This document shows, in pieces, positions 44,023 through 52,783 of a DNA stretch of 64,000 nt (position 1 is its first letter; each line of letters opens with the position of its first letter). Both the position numbers and the translations under genes were made by a program. The notes beneath the pieces are model-generated. The model saw nothing but the letters and a program-made list of their open reading frames with translations, was not told where the DNA came from and made no database searches. The stretch is from Halomonas ventosae (GTDB lineage: Bacteria; Pseudomonadota; Gammaproteobacteria; Pseudomonadales; Halomonadaceae): NCBI RefSeq assembly GCF_004363555.1, contig NZ_SNZJ01000017.1, positions 1-64,000 on the forward strand. The letters are read 5' to 3'.

Positions 44023-44149
44023 GTCGACCAGACTAGCGGCGATGTCGAACTCCCGCCGGACTTTCAGGCACGCCACGAGGTACGGGCGGGATGACAGCAC
44101 GCCGCCGGCCGGCGACAATGGCGCCCCCTTGACCCGTGACGGTGCCCCG

Positions 44150-44911
44150 ATGACACCCGCGCTGAGCCTTCTCCATCAGGATGACCACCTGGTCGCCGTG
44201 CACAAGCCGGCCGGCCTGCTGGTGCATCGCAGCGCGCTTGCCCGCGGCGAGCGCGAGTTCCTGCTGCAACGGCTGCGCGACCAGCTCGGTCGTCGAGTCT
44301 ATCCGGTCCACCGCCTGGACCGCCCGACCTCCGGGGTGATCGTCTTCGCGCTCGACCCCGAGACCGCGGCGGCCCTCCAGGCGGCCTTCGCCGCCCGCCG
44401 GGTGGCGAAGCGCTACCTGGCCGTGGTGCGGGGCATCGGGCCGCACCAGGAGCGGCTGGACTACCCGCTGCGCGATGAAGAGGGGCGCCGCCCCAAGGCC
44501 GAGATGCCGGCCATGGAGGCGGTGACCGAGATCCGCCGGCTCGACAGCGTCGAACTGCCGGTGCAGGTGGATCGCTATCCCCAGAGCCGCTACTCGCTGA
44601 TGGAGGCACGACCGCAGACCGGTCGCCGCCACCAGATCCGCCGCCACCTCTCCCGACGTGGCTACCCGATCATCGGCGATGCCAAGCACGGCAAGGGCAA
44701 CCATAACCGCTTCTTCGCCGAGCACCTGGAATGCCCGCGCCTGCTGCTGGCGGCGGTAGGCCTGGCCTTCGACCACCCGGTGAGCGGAGAACGCCTCGAT
44801 CTCTGCTGCCCCCTGGACGCCTGCATGACGACGCTCTTCGAGCGCTTCGGCTGGTCGGGCCATTTGCCGGCGCCGCCCCGACACCGCCACCACCCGAGCG
44901 TGATGCCATGA
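44150..44911 (+). CDS. truC: tRNA pseudouridine(65) synthase TruC (RluA family)
   Basis: A 253-aa pseudouridine synthase. The catalytic motif HRLDRPTSGVIVFAL (Asp near 54) and the RPQTGRRHQIRRHL motif are clear. KHGKGNHNRFF is typical of TruC rather than the larger RluA/C/D proteins. No S4 domain is present. Its TGA overlaps the tcdA ATG by 4 bp. Confidence 0.92.
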   Translation: MTPALSLLHQDDHLVAVHKPAGLLVHRSALARGEREFLLQRLRDQLGRRVYPVHRLDRPTSGVIVFALDPETAAALQAAFAARRVAKRYLAVVRGIGPHQERLDYPLRDEEGRRPKAEMPAMEAVTEIRRLDSVELPVQVDRYPQSRYSLMEARPQTGRRHQIRRHLSRRGYPIIGDAKHGKGNHNRFFAEHLECPRLLLAAVGLAFDHPVSGERLDLCCPLDACMTTLFERFGWSGHLPAPPRHRHHPSVMP

Positions 44912-45738
44912 CCGATTCCGCTGCCTTCACCGCCTCCACCGCTGCCATGGACGACTACGACGCTCGCTTTGGCGGCATCCGCCGGCTCTATGGCCGACGC
45001 GCCGCCGAGCACTTCCGCAGCGCCCACGTGGTGGTGGTGGGCGTGGGGGGCGTGGGCAGCTGGACGGTGGAGGCCCTGGCGCGTTCCGGCATCGGCAAGC
45101 TGACGCTGATCGACCTCGATGATGTCTGCGTCTCCAACGTCAACCGTCAGCTGCACGCCCTGGACGGCACCATCGGCCGCCCCAAGGTGGAAGTGCTGGC
45201 CGAGCGCTGCCGGGCCATCCAGCCGGGCATCGAGGTGGTGGCCGACAGCGCCTTCGTCACCCCTGCCAACCTGGCCAGGCGCATCCCCGACGATGCCGAC
45301 CAGCTGGTGGACGCCATCGACAGCGTGGTTGCCAAGGCGGCGCTGATCGCCTGGTGCAGGCGTCGCAAGCTGCCGATCGTGGTCACCGGCGCCGCGGGCG
45401 GCCAGACCGACCCCACCCGCATCCGGGTGGCCGACCTGTCCCGCACCGAGCACGACCCGCTGCTCGCCAAGGTGCGCGCCCGGCTGCGCCGCGACTTCGG
45501 CTTCTCGCGCAACCCGAAGCGGCGCTTCTCGGTGGAGTGCGTCTACTCGGACGAGCAGCTGGTCTACCCCGGTGCCGATGGCGAGGTGTGCTTCCAGAAG
45601 CCCGCCGAGGGCGAGGCCAGCCGGCTCGACTGCGCCTCGGGTTTCGGGGCGGCGAGCTTCGTCACCGGCAGCTTCGGCTTCACCGCCGCCGCCAGGGTGC
45701 TGGCCCGGCTGGCGAAACAGGCCCGCGCCACCCCCTGA
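44908..45738 (+). CDS. tcdA: tRNA threonylcarbamoyladenosine dehydratase TcdA
   Basis: A 276-aa E1-like enzyme that cyclises t6A37 to ct6A. The nucleotide loop VVVVGVGGVGSWTVEALARSG (about 41-60), the Asp motif LIDLDDVCVSNVNRQ and the late SFGFTAAA segment are all present. A cysteine desulfurase partner (CsdA/E) is usual, but none is adjacent here. It works on the product of the t6A pathway to which tsaC (28065-28622) belongs. Confidence 0.94.
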   Translation: MTDSAAFTASTAAMDDYDARFGGIRRLYGRRAAEHFRSAHVVVVGVGGVGSWTVEALARSGIGKLTLIDLDDVCVSNVNRQLHALDGTIGRPKVEVLAERCRAIQPGIEVVADSAFVTPANLARRIPDDADQLVDAIDSVVAKAALIAWCRRRKLPIVVTGAAGGQTDPTRIRVADLSRTEHDPLLAKVRARLRRDFGFSRNPKRRFSVECVYSDEQLVYPGADGEVCFQKPAEGEASRLDCASGFGAASFVTGSFGFTAAARVLARLAKQARATP

Positions 45739-45772
45739 CAGCGCGCCCCAGGCCACGCCCCCGAGCCCACGC

Positions 45773-45814
45773 CCTTGAGACCCTGTCCTTGAGACCCTGC
45801 CGTTAAGACCAAAG
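45773..45814. repeat. Short 14-bp-period tandem repeat after tcdA
   Basis: CCTTGAGACCCTG occurs at 45773 and 45787, with a degenerate third unit from 45801. It lies between the tcdA stop and the DUF1653 ribosome site. The period equals that of the queA-tgt repeat (4356-4421) but the sequence differs. Confidence 0.6.
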
Positions 45815-45824
45815 GAGCCGCCCC

Positions 45825-46052
45825 ATGGAACACCACTGCCCTCGCCCCGGCATCTACCGTCACTACAAGGGCCCGCTGTACGAGGTGCTGGGCGTCGCCC
45901 GGCACAGCGAGACCGAGGAGCCGCTGGTGGTCTATCGCGCCCTCTACGGCGACTATGGCCTCTGGACCCGCCCCCTGGACATGTTCCTGGAGAGCGTCGA
46001 GGTCCAGGGCGAGCCGGTCCCCCGCTTTGCCCTGGAGAAGGCGTTCCCCTGA
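45825..46052 (+). CDS. DUF1653 domain protein
   Basis: A 75-aa protein. PGIYRHYKGPLYEVLGVARHSETEEPLVVYRALYGDYGLWTRPLDMF is the whole DUF1653 signature. The function is unknown; it is a small beta-rich cytosolic protein common in Proteobacteria. AAAGGAG lies 8 nt before the ATG. A large hairpin follows the stop. Confidence 0.92.
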   Translation: MEHHCPRPGIYRHYKGPLYEVLGVARHSETEEPLVVYRALYGDYGLWTRPLDMFLESVEVQGEPVPRFALEKAFP

Positions 46053-46057
46053 CGCAG

Positions 46058-46090
46058 GAGCGCCCCGTGGCCACAGGCCGCGGGGCGCTC
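46058..46090. terminator. Long hairpin between DUF1653 gene and bfr
   Basis: GAGCGCCCCG (46058-46067) pairs with CGGGGCGCTC (46081-46090), and an inner GGCC/GGCC stem extends it. It lacks a T-tract on either strand. Its position between convergent genes suggests a shared end structure. Confidence 0.5.
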
Positions 46091-46123
46091 GTCGAGGCTC
46101 AGCAATGACAGTCGCTTTGCGCG

Positions 46124-46606
46124 TTATTCCTCGCCGGCTTCCTGCATCTGCTTCTGCAGGTAGTTCTCGATGCCGACCTTGTCGATCAGGCCGAGCTCGG
46201 TCTCGATATGGTCGATGTGGTCTTCCTCGTCGGCGAGGATGTCCCGGAAGAGGTCACGGCTGACATAGTCCTTGACCTGCTCACAGTAGGTGATCGCCTC
46301 GATGTAGTCGTTGCGACCCTCATGCTCGATCTTCAGGTCGCACTCGAGCATCTCACGCACGTTCTCGCCGATGTTCAGCTTGCCGAGATCCTGGAGGTTG
46401 GGCACCCCCTCGAGGAAGAGGATGCGCTCGATCAGCTTGTCGGCGTGATTCATCTCCTCGATGGACTCATCGTACTCCCACTTGGCCAGCGCCTTCAGGC
46501 CCCAGTCCTTGTACATCTTGGCATGCAGGAAGTACTGGTTGATGGCCACCAGCTCGTTGCCGAGCGCGGTGTTCAGATGTTCGATGACCTTGCTGTCGCC
46601 TTTCAT
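46124..46606 (-). CDS. bfr: Bacterioferritin
   Basis: A 160-aa heme-containing ferritin that stores iron as a 24-mer. Ferroxidase ligands are seen at Glu18 ([11 protein letters not shown]), Glu51 and His54 (EEMNHADKL), Glu94 (KIEHEG region), and Glu127 and His130 (ADEEDHID). Met52 is the heme ligand. [20 protein letters not shown] is the family's best-known stretch. bfd lies upstream on the same strand. Confidence 0.96.
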   Translation of the reverse strand: MKGDSKVIEHLNTALGNELVAINQYFLHAKMYKDWGLKALAKWEYDESIEEMNHADKLIERILFLEGVPNLQDLGKLNIGENVREMLECDLKIEHEGRNDYIEAITYCEQVKDYVSRDLFRDILADEEDHIDHIETELGLIDKVGIENYLQKQMQEAGEE

Positions 46607-46764
46607 CTCATTACCTCGATCAGGGTTGTCAGGGAACTGGCTGTCAGCTTGGCACGACCACCGAAGCCTGGCCAGCCCGCACCTACCACAGTCTAGGCAA
46701 TATCACATATAACTCAATCAAATCATGGACTTGTTAAGGCGAAGGAGAACAATAGCTATTGCCA
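46607..46764. other. AT-rich bfd-bfr spacer
   Basis: This 158-bp spacer holds no gene. It is clearly AT-richer than its surroundings near 46695-46760 and likely carries the bfr promoter. A 12-bp palindrome, CAATAGCTATTG (46750-46761), starts 4 bp beyond the bfd stop and could be an operator or end structure. No clear -35/-10 pair could be fixed. Confidence 0.4.
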
Positions 46765-46971
46765 TCAGACGGCGTAGGCGAGTCCCTCGGCCGCGGCACT
46801 GAGTTCGGCCTGGATTGCCTCGCGGGTGATGTCCTTGCCGGTGCAGGCGCACTTGCCGCACTGAGTCCCGCACCCCGTCACCTGCTGGACCTCGCGCCAG
46901 CTGCGCGCCCCGTCCTCGACGACGTCCCGGATGCGGTGGTCGGTCACGTTCTTGCAAATACACACGTACAT
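46765..46971 (-). CDS. bfd: Bacterioferritin-associated ferredoxin Bfd
   Basis: A 68-aa [2Fe-2S] protein that reduces the bacterioferritin core so iron can be released. Cluster cysteines are in YVCICKNVTD and CGTQCGKCAC. The ATG at 46971, 7 nt after GAGG, is preferred over a GTG one codon upstream. A Fur-box-like site lies just upstream. It pairs with bfr downstream, so opposing iron conditions may control the two. Confidence 0.93.
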   Translation of the reverse strand: MYVCICKNVTDHRIRDVVEDGARSWREVQQVTGCGTQCGKCACTGKDITREAIQAELSAAAEGLAYAV

Positions 46972-46996
46972 CACATCACCTCACGCTGGCCATGAA

Positions 46997-47019
46997 GTAA
47001 ATGTAAATGATTCGCATGG
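46997..47019. promoter_or_regulatory. Possible Fur box upstream of bfd
   Basis: GTAAATGTAAATGATTCGCAT resembles the Fur consensus (repeats of the NATWAT hexamer type) and lies 26-48 bp before the bfd ATG. Iron-starvation control of bfd by Fur is known in Pseudomonas. The match here is by eye. Confidence 0.45.
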
Positions 47020-47082
47020 GTAATCGCAAGCGGCATCGCGCAAAAACCTGACCGAGGTCAGGACCGGCGCGTCGCGCGCTCC

Positions 47083-47556
47083 TCAAGGGCGCTTGGGAAG
47101 GACCACCACCCGGGTGCCGGAGGCGATGTCCGACCAGCTACGCTTCTCGCCGTCGACCAGGATCCACAGGTATCCCAGGCCGAAGGCGGCCAGCGAGATG
47201 CTGGCCACCAGGAAGCGCTGCAGCGCCTGGAAGCCGGTGATCGAGCAGCCATCGAGGGTCTGCACCCGCAGCCGCCAGGCCTGCATGCCCAGCGTCATGC
47301 CGCCACGGGTCCAGAAGAAGCCGAAGAAGACGAAGGCAGTGACCGCCAGCAGCAGGCGCAGCGACAGCACCTGGACAAGCCCCGTGCCCACCTGCTCCGC
47401 CGGCACCTCCAGCACCAGCCGCACCACGGCCAGGTGCGCCGAGACCATGACGATCCAGATCGCCAGCACCAGCAGGCCATCATAGAGCATGGCGCCCAGC
47501 CGCCGGCCGAGGCCGGCCGGCCAGACAGCGTCGAGTTGGTCGAAACGTCGTTGCAT
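47083..47556 (-). CDS. RDD family membrane protein
   Basis: A 157-aa protein with three to four TM helices. The family's R-x-x-A-x-x-x-D opening is seen in GRRLGAMLYDGLLVLAIW, and the second signature is WTRGGMTLGMQAWRLRVQT. RDD proteins are mostly uncharacterised; some are linked to ion or solute transport in halophiles. It follows lptF-lptG with a 12-bp gap, so the operon probably extends into it. Confidence 0.88.
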   Translation of the reverse strand: MQRRFDQLDAVWPAGLGRRLGAMLYDGLLVLAIWIVMVSAHLAVVRLVLEVPAEQVGTGLVQVLSLRLLLAVTAFVFFGFFWTRGGMTLGMQAWRLRVQTLDGCSITGFQALQRFLVASISLAAFGLGYLWILVDGEKRSWSDIASGTRVVVLPKRP

Positions 47557-47568
47557 GAATCCCCCGGC

Positions 47569-48633
47569 TCAGCCCGTACGGCGTAACAGATAGAACCCCA
47601 CCCCGGCACATAGCAGGGTCGGCGCCAGCACCGCCCAGGCCGGCGAGAAGCCGAATACCGTGGAGGCCGGCCCCAGCAGGTCCTGCAGGTACTTGAAGAC
47701 CAGGCCGGTGATCACCCCGTAGAAGACCCGCGTGCCCGCGGCCACGGTGCGCAAGGGGCCGAACACGAAGGAGGCCGCCACCAGGACTAGCGACGCCATG
47801 GTCAACGGCATCAGCATCTTCTGCCAGAAATAGAGCAGCGGCTGGGTCGCCTGCTGGCCCTGGTCGCGCAGGTAGCGGGCATAGGCCCACAGCTCGCTGG
47901 GCGCCTGGCTCTCCACGTCACGCAGTAGCCGGTCGAGCTGGTCCGGCGTCATGGCGGTCTCCCAGCCCAGGGTCTCATGGCGCTCGACCTCGGTGCGCGC
48001 CTCGAGAAAGCGGGTCACCGCCACGTCCTCCAGTTCCCAGCGGTCATCGCGCCACACCGCCCGGCGGGCGCTCGTCGCCTCGCGCAGGGTCTTGCCCTCG
48101 AAGCGGTAGCGGGTCAGGTCGAGCACGGTATCATCGGCGCGGATGGCACCGAAGCGATAGAAGCTGTCACCCTCGCGCTGCCAGCCGCCGCGCTCGGTGA
48201 GCACCGCGCCCTCGCCCTGCATCTGCTCGAGGCGCCAGGCGCTGGCGAACTGCTCGGTACGCGGGCTGACGAACTCGGCGATGGCGAGCACCACCACGAT
48301 CACCAGGATGATGGGCTTCATCACGCCCCAGAGGATGCGGACCAGCGAGCGGCCGGCGGCGCGCATCACCGTCAGCTCGTTGCTCGAGGCCATGCTGCCA
48401 AGCCCGATCAGCGCCCCGATCAGCACCCCCACCGGCGCGTACTGGTAGAAGCGCCAGGGCAGGCGCATCAGCAGGTAGAGCAGTACCTGGAAGGCGCCAT
48501 AGTCGCCTTCCACGTCGCCGAGATCATTGATGTAGGTGATCACCAGGTCCAGGCCCAGCAGCACCACCTGCACCACGATGATGGCGCCCAGCACGTTGCG
48601 GGCGATGTAGCGGTCGAGCCGGTCGATGATCAT
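47569..48633 (-). CDS. lptG: LPS export permease LptG
   Basis: A 354-aa inner-membrane subunit of the LptBFG transporter that pulls LPS out of the membrane. Three N-terminal helices (YIARNVLGAIIVVQVVLLGLD and following), a periplasmic jellyroll domain (about 130-265), and three C-terminal helices are seen. The ATG at 48633 overlaps the lptF stop by 4 bp. Longer frames lie inside lptF. Confidence 0.95.
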   Translation of the reverse strand: MIIDRLDRYIARNVLGAIIVVQVVLLGLDLVITYINDLGDVEGDYGAFQVLLYLLMRLPWRFYQYAPVGVLIGALIGLGSMASSNELTVMRAAGRSLVRILWGVMKPIILVIVVVLAIAEFVSPRTEQFASAWRLEQMQGEGAVLTERGGWQREGDSFYRFGAIRADDTVLDLTRYRFEGKTLREATSARRAVWRDDRWELEDVAVTRFLEARTEVERHETLGWETAMTPDQLDRLLRDVESQAPSELWAYARYLRDQGQQATQPLLYFWQKMLMPLTMASLVLVAASFVFGPLRTVAAGTRVFYGVITGLVFKYLQDLLGPASTVFGFSPAWAVLAPTLLCAGVGFYLLRRTG

Positions 48634-49712
48634 CCGCTCATCCCCTTGTGCTGGGCCCGGGCCATCATCGCCAGGCCGATGGCCAGGAAGCCGCCATGGA
48701 TCGGCCACATCCCAAGCGCCACCGGCCAGCTGCCACGGCCGATGGCGTCCAGCGCCGCCAGCAGCAGGCTGAGGTAGGCCACGTAGAGGAAGATCGCCGG
48801 CAGCAGCTTGGCGAAGCGTCCCTGGCGGGGGTTGACCCGGGAGAGCGGCATGGCCAGCAGGGTCAGGATGAAGACCATCAACGGCAGGCCAAGCCGCCAC
48901 TGCAGCTGGGCCCGCGCCGGCCGGGCGTCATCGGCGAACAGCGCGGCGGTGGTGGCGTATTCGGGCGCATCGAGCTCGGCCTTCTCGGCGGCCCCCGAGA
49001 GGCGCACCGCATAGGTGCCGAATTCCAGCCGCTCGGCCTCGGCCCGCCCGGGGTCGACGCTGTAGCGCTCGCCGTCGGCGAGCACCAGGAAACGGCTGCC
49101 GGTCTCGGGATCGGTGGTCTGGTAGCCGGTTTCGGCTCGGGTCACCACGCTCTCGGGGGTGCCGTCGCCGCGCGACTGACGCTCGCTGATGAACACCTCC
49201 TGCATGCGGCTCTGGTCCTCGTTCATGGCCTCGGTATAGGCCGTGCGGCCGCCGCCGAAGTCCTGGAAGCGCCCCGGCGCCAGGGCGGAGAAGTCGAGCT
49301 GGCTGCGCTGCTCCTCGAGCAGCACCTCGTTGTGCAGGGCCCCGGTCGGGGTCAGCCAGAGGCTGCACATCCCCACCAGGATCGCCACCAGGGTGGCGGG
49401 CACCAGGCTGACCTGCAGCAGGCGGTTGGGGCTGGTGCCGCAGGCCACCAGCACGGTGATCTCGCTGTTGAGGTAGAGCTGGCCATAGGCCAGCAGGATG
49501 CCCAGGAAGAACGCCAGCGGCAGGATCAGCTCAAGGAACCCCGGCAGGTGGAAGAGCATCAGGGTGCCGAGGATGCTCGCCGGGATCTCCCCCTCGGCGG
49601 CATTGGAGAAGTAGCGGATGAAGCGGCTGCCCATGATCACCAGCAGCAGGACGCCAGCCACGGCGGCCATGGTCAGCAGGATCTCGCGGGTCAGGTAACG
49701 GAATATGATCAA
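48630..49712 (-). CDS. lptF: LPS export permease LptF
   Basis: A 360-aa partner of LptG with the same layout. The conserved N-terminus IIFRYLTREILLTMAAVAGVLLLVIMGSRF begins at a TTG (49712) preceded by GGGAGA. ATGs upstream would add residues foreign to the family. Length (E. coli 366) supports the TTG. It is divergent from pepA, the usual neighbour in gammaproteobacteria. Confidence 0.94.
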   Translation of the reverse strand: MIIFRYLTREILLTMAAVAGVLLLVIMGSRFIRYFSNAAEGEIPASILGTLMLFHLPGFLELILPLAFFLGILLAYGQLYLNSEITVLVACGTSPNRLLQVSLVPATLVAILVGMCSLWLTPTGALHNEVLLEEQRSQLDFSALAPGRFQDFGGGRTAYTEAMNEDQSRMQEVFISERQSRGDGTPESVVTRAETGYQTTDPETGSRFLVLADGERYSVDPGRAEAERLEFGTYAVRLSGAAEKAELDAPEYATTAALFADDARPARAQLQWRLGLPLMVFILTLLAMPLSRVNPRQGRFAKLLPAIFLYVAYLSLLLAALDAIGRGSWPVALGMWPIHGGFLAIGLAMMARAQHKGMSG

Positions 49713-49849
49713 CGCTGTCTCCCGGCCCGGCACCCCGCGGGGCCCGGCCATCTTCCATGCAATGACGCCTTGCCTTGGGTACACTGGGATGACTCGGCAA
49801 CGTGCCGGCATTATCCAGAATCCCCCATCGCTTGTCTTGTGGAGACACC

Positions 49850-51370
49850 ATGGAATTCCCCGTTCAGACGGCCAATCCCGCCAAGGCCGAGACGGCCTGT
49901 CTCGTGGTACCGGTGTTCAAGGATGGCGCGCTGCTGCCCGCGGCCGCCAAGCTCGACGACGTCAGCGAGCGGCTGATCGGCCAGCTGATCGAGCGCGGTG
50001 ACTTCGATGCCAGGCTGGGCAATGTGCTGATGGTCCCCTTCGCCCCGGGGCTCAATGCCGATCGTCTGATGCTGGTGGGCCTCGGCGAGCGCGACAAGTG
50101 CCGGGAAGGCGCCTTCCGCAAGGCACTGGATGCCGCCTTCACCGCCCTGGCGGCGCTGCCCGTCGAGGAGGTCGCCGTGGCCTTCAACGACGTGCCGGTG
50201 CCCGACCGGGCCTGTGACTGGAAGGCCCGCATGGTGGCCGAGGCCGCCCATCGCGCCGTCTACCGCTTCGACGAGTTCAAGTCCGAGAAGGCCCCCGCGC
50301 CGCAGCTCGCCCGCGTCACCCTGCTGGTCAGCGAGCAGGGCGATGCCGAGGCGGCCCGCCTGGGCGGGCGCATCGGCGACGCCATCGGCCAGGGCGTGGC
50401 CACCACCCGCACCCTGGGCAACCTGCCGGGCAACGTCTGTACCCCCAGCTACCTGGCGGAGCAGGCCGAGGCGCTGGGCGAGGGCTCCGGCGGGGCGCTC
50501 TCCGTGGAGATCCTCGACGAGGAGGCCCTGGAGCGCCTGGGCGCCCACAGCCTGCTCTCCGTGGGCCGCGGAAGCGAGCAGCCCTCGCGGCTGATCGTCA
50601 TGAGCTACCAGGGTGCCGAGAACCCCGACGAGGCGCCCCACGTGCTGGTGGGCAAGGGCATCACCTTCGACACCGGCGGCATCTCGCTCAAGCCCGGCGA
50701 GGCGATGGACGAGATGAAGTTCGACATGTGCGGGGCGGCCAGCGTGTTCGGCACCGTGACCGCGGTGCTGGCCATCAAGCCGAGGATCAACCTGGTGGCC
50801 ATCGTCGCCGCCGCCGAGAACATGCCCGACGGCCGTGCCACCAAGCCCGGCGACATCATCAAGACGCTCAAGGGCCTCTCCGTGGAGGTGCTCAATACCG
50901 ATGCCGAGGGCCGCCTGGTGCTGTGCGATGCCCTGACCTACGCCGAGCGCTTCGAGCCTGCAAGCGTAGTGGACATCGCCACCCTGACCGGGGCCGCCAT
51001 CATCGCCCTGGGCCACCATGCCACCGGCCTGCTCGCCAACGATGACGACCTGGCGCTGGACCTGCTGGATGCCGGCGAGACCGCCTGGGACCGCGCCTGG
51101 CACCTGCCGCTGTGGGACGAGTACCAGGAGCAGCTCGACTCCAACTTCGCCGACCTGGCGAACATAGGCGGCCGCCCGGCGGGCACCATCACCGCCGCCT
51201 GCTTCCTCTCGCGCTTCGCCGACAAGTTCCCGTGGGCGCACCTGGACATCGCCGGCACCGCCTGGACCTCCGGCAAGGAGAAGGGGGCCAGCGGCCGCCC
51301 GGTGGGGCTGCTGACCCAGTACCTGCTGGACCGCGAGACCGACCATGAGGTCGAGATCACCGACGACTGA
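49850..51370 (+). CDS. pepA: Leucyl aminopeptidase (PepA)
   Basis: A 506-aa two-metal M17 peptidase. The N-terminal macro-like domain (about 1-180) is followed by the catalytic domain with VGKGITFDTGGISLKPG, MKFDMCGAASVFGT, MPDGRATKPGDI and the signature NTDAEGRL (near 349). In E. coli, PepA also binds DNA as a Xer/car regulator. The ATG follows GGAGAC. A hairpin follows the stop at 51438. Confidence 0.96.
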   Translation: MEFPVQTANPAKAETACLVVPVFKDGALLPAAAKLDDVSERLIGQLIERGDFDARLGNVLMVPFAPGLNADRLMLVGLGERDKCREGAFRKALDAAFTALAALPVEEVAVAFNDVPVPDRACDWKARMVAEAAHRAVYRFDEFKSEKAPAPQLARVTLLVSEQGDAEAARLGGRIGDAIGQGVATTRTLGNLPGNVCTPSYLAEQAEALGEGSGGALSVEILDEEALERLGAHSLLSVGRGSEQPSRLIVMSYQGAENPDEAPHVLVGKGITFDTGGISLKPGEAMDEMKFDMCGAASVFGTVTAVLAIKPRINLVAIVAAAENMPDGRATKPGDIIKTLKGLSVEVLNTDAEGRLVLCDALTYAERFEPASVVDIATLTGAAIIALGHHATGLLANDDDLALDLLDAGETAWDRAWHLPLWDEYQEQLDSNFADLANIGGRPAGTITAACFLSRFADKFPWAHLDIAGTAWTSGKEKGASGRPVGLLTQYLLDRETDHEVEITDD

Positions 51371-51437
51371 TTTCGCGCCCGGCAGGGTTGCCTTTTCGCG
51401 GTGGTGACCTTTTCATGTGGGATGTCGACTTCCATGC

Positions 51438-51459
51438 ACCGGGCCCTTGCCGGCCCGGT
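51438..51459 (+). terminator. Possible weak terminator after pepA
   Basis: A perfect 8-bp stem ACCGGGCC/GGCCCGGT with a 6-nt loop is followed by ATCCTGTTTAG. The T-run is short. It lies in the 147-bp pepA-ilvE spacer, which must also hold the ilvE promoter, though none is clear. Confidence 0.45.
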
Positions 51460-51517
51460 ATCCTGTTTAGTGCACGGGCGCCCGGATGCGCCCCGCCAGT
51501 AGCGGAGACCCCTTGCC

Positions 51518-52618
51518 GTGTCCCTTGAACGCTTTTCCGTGAGCCCCTCCACTCGCCCCACCGCGGAAACGATCCGCAACGACATCCTCGACAACCCGGG
51601 CTTCGGTCGCTACTTCACCGACCACATGGCCCATGTCCGCTGGACCCTCGATGCCGGCTGGCACGGCCATGAGGTGCGCCCCTACGGCCCGCTGACCCTG
51701 GACCCCGCCGCCGCGGTGCTGCACTACGGCCAGGAGATCTTCGAGGGCATCAAGGCCTACCGCCACGCCGACGGCTCGGTCTGGACCTTCCGCCCGGAAA
51801 AGAACGCCGAGCGCTTCCGCCGCAGCGCCCGCCGCCTGGCCCTGCCGGAGCTCTCCGACGAGGACTTCATCGACTCGCTCAAGGCCCTGCTCGCTCGCGA
51901 CCAGGCCTGGGTGCCGACCCCGGCCAGCGAGGCCGACGAGTCGAGCCTCTACCTGCGTCCCTTCATGATCGCCAGCGAGACCTTCCTCGGGGTGCGCCCG
52001 TCCCATGAGGTCGACTACTACGTCATCGCCTCGCCGGCGGCCGCCTACTTCCAGGGCGGCGTGAAGCCGGTCTCCATCTGGCTCTCCTCGCACTACAAGC
52101 GCGCCGCTCCCGGCGGCACCGGCTACGCCAAGTGCGGCGGCAACTACGCCGCCTCGCTGGCCGCCCAGAAGGAGGCCGCGGCCCATGACTGCAGCCAGGT
52201 CGCCTTCCTCGACGCCGCCGAGAACATGTGGGTCGAGGAGCTCGGGGGCATGAACCTGTTCTTCGTGTTCCGCGACGGCCGCATCGTCACCCCGCGCCTC
52301 ACCGACACCATCCTCGAGGGCGTGACCCGCGACTCGGTGCTGACCCTGGCCAGGGACGAGGGCCTTACCCCGGAGGAGCGCCCGATCAGCATCGAGGAGT
52401 GGCGCGAGGGCGCCGCCTCCGGCGAGATCACCGAGATCTTCGCCTGCGGTACCGCCGCGGTGATCACCCCGGTGGGCGAGCTGGTCACCGAGAGCGACCG
52501 CATCCGCCTCTCCGCCCAGGGCGACAACGAGGTGGCCAAGCGCCTGCGCACCCGCCTGCTCGACCTGCAGTACGGCCGCCGCGAGGACACCCGAGGCTGG
52601 CTGACGCGCCTGGCCTGA
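51518..52618 (+). CDS. ilvE: Branched-chain amino acid aminotransferase
   Basis: A 366-aa fold-type IV PLP enzyme of the longer BCAT form. GQEIFEGIKAYRH, YLRPFMIASE, GGTGYAKCGGNYAASL (the Lys of YAKCGGNY is the PLP lysine in this subfamily), WVEELGGMNLFFV and ACGTAAVITPVGEL are present. The start is a GTG (51518) 11 nt after GGAG. It makes Leu, Ile and Val from their keto acids. Confidence 0.94.
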   Translation: MSLERFSVSPSTRPTAETIRNDILDNPGFGRYFTDHMAHVRWTLDAGWHGHEVRPYGPLTLDPAAAVLHYGQEIFEGIKAYRHADGSVWTFRPEKNAERFRRSARRLALPELSDEDFIDSLKALLARDQAWVPTPASEADESSLYLRPFMIASETFLGVRPSHEVDYYVIASPAAAYFQGGVKPVSIWLSSHYKRAAPGGTGYAKCGGNYAASLAAQKEAAAHDCSQVAFLDAAENMWVEELGGMNLFFVFRDGRIVTPRLTDTILEGVTRDSVLTLARDEGLTPEERPISIEEWREGAASGEITEIFACGTAAVITPVGELVTESDRIRLSAQGDNEVAKRLRTRLLDLQYGRREDTRGWLTRLA

Positions 52619-52648
52619 GACACTCGAGCTTACGCCTCCTTCCGATCA

Positions 52649-52757
52649 AGGGGCGCCGGAGACAGGGCGAAGAGGGGGTCCTATGCCAGGAATGGCATCG
52701 GTAGCGCCCAGGGAAGGGTTCACAGCGCCCCCTCGCTCCCTGTCGCCGGGCCAGCCC
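52649..52757 (-). repeat. Dispersed palindromic repeat, copy B
   Basis: Arms GACAGGG (52661-52667) and CCCTGTC (52738-52744) enclose a hairpin ATGCCA/TGGCAT (52683-52688 and 52693-52698). Read on the minus strand it aligns along its length with copy A (40143-40254). Differences fall in pairs: the inner stem changes C-G to T-A, and the outer arms change together. It fills the ilvE-holC spacer. Confidence 0.85.
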
Positions 52758-52783
52758 CGCGACGAGTTGCTCTGCGATAACCC

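Noticed and set aside
39000..46000. Sirtuin, TraB-like, DTW and hydrolase genes as a defence island
   Set aside because: Each is a known housekeeping or metabolic family. The sirtuin is a stand-alone deacylase type without an effector domain, and there is no partner nuclease or other sign of a defence system.
48630..49811. ATG start of LptF at 49751 or 49811
   Set aside because: It adds 13-33 residues (MAGPRGVPGRETA and more) absent from the family. The TTG at 49712 has a ribosome site and the conserved N-terminus.
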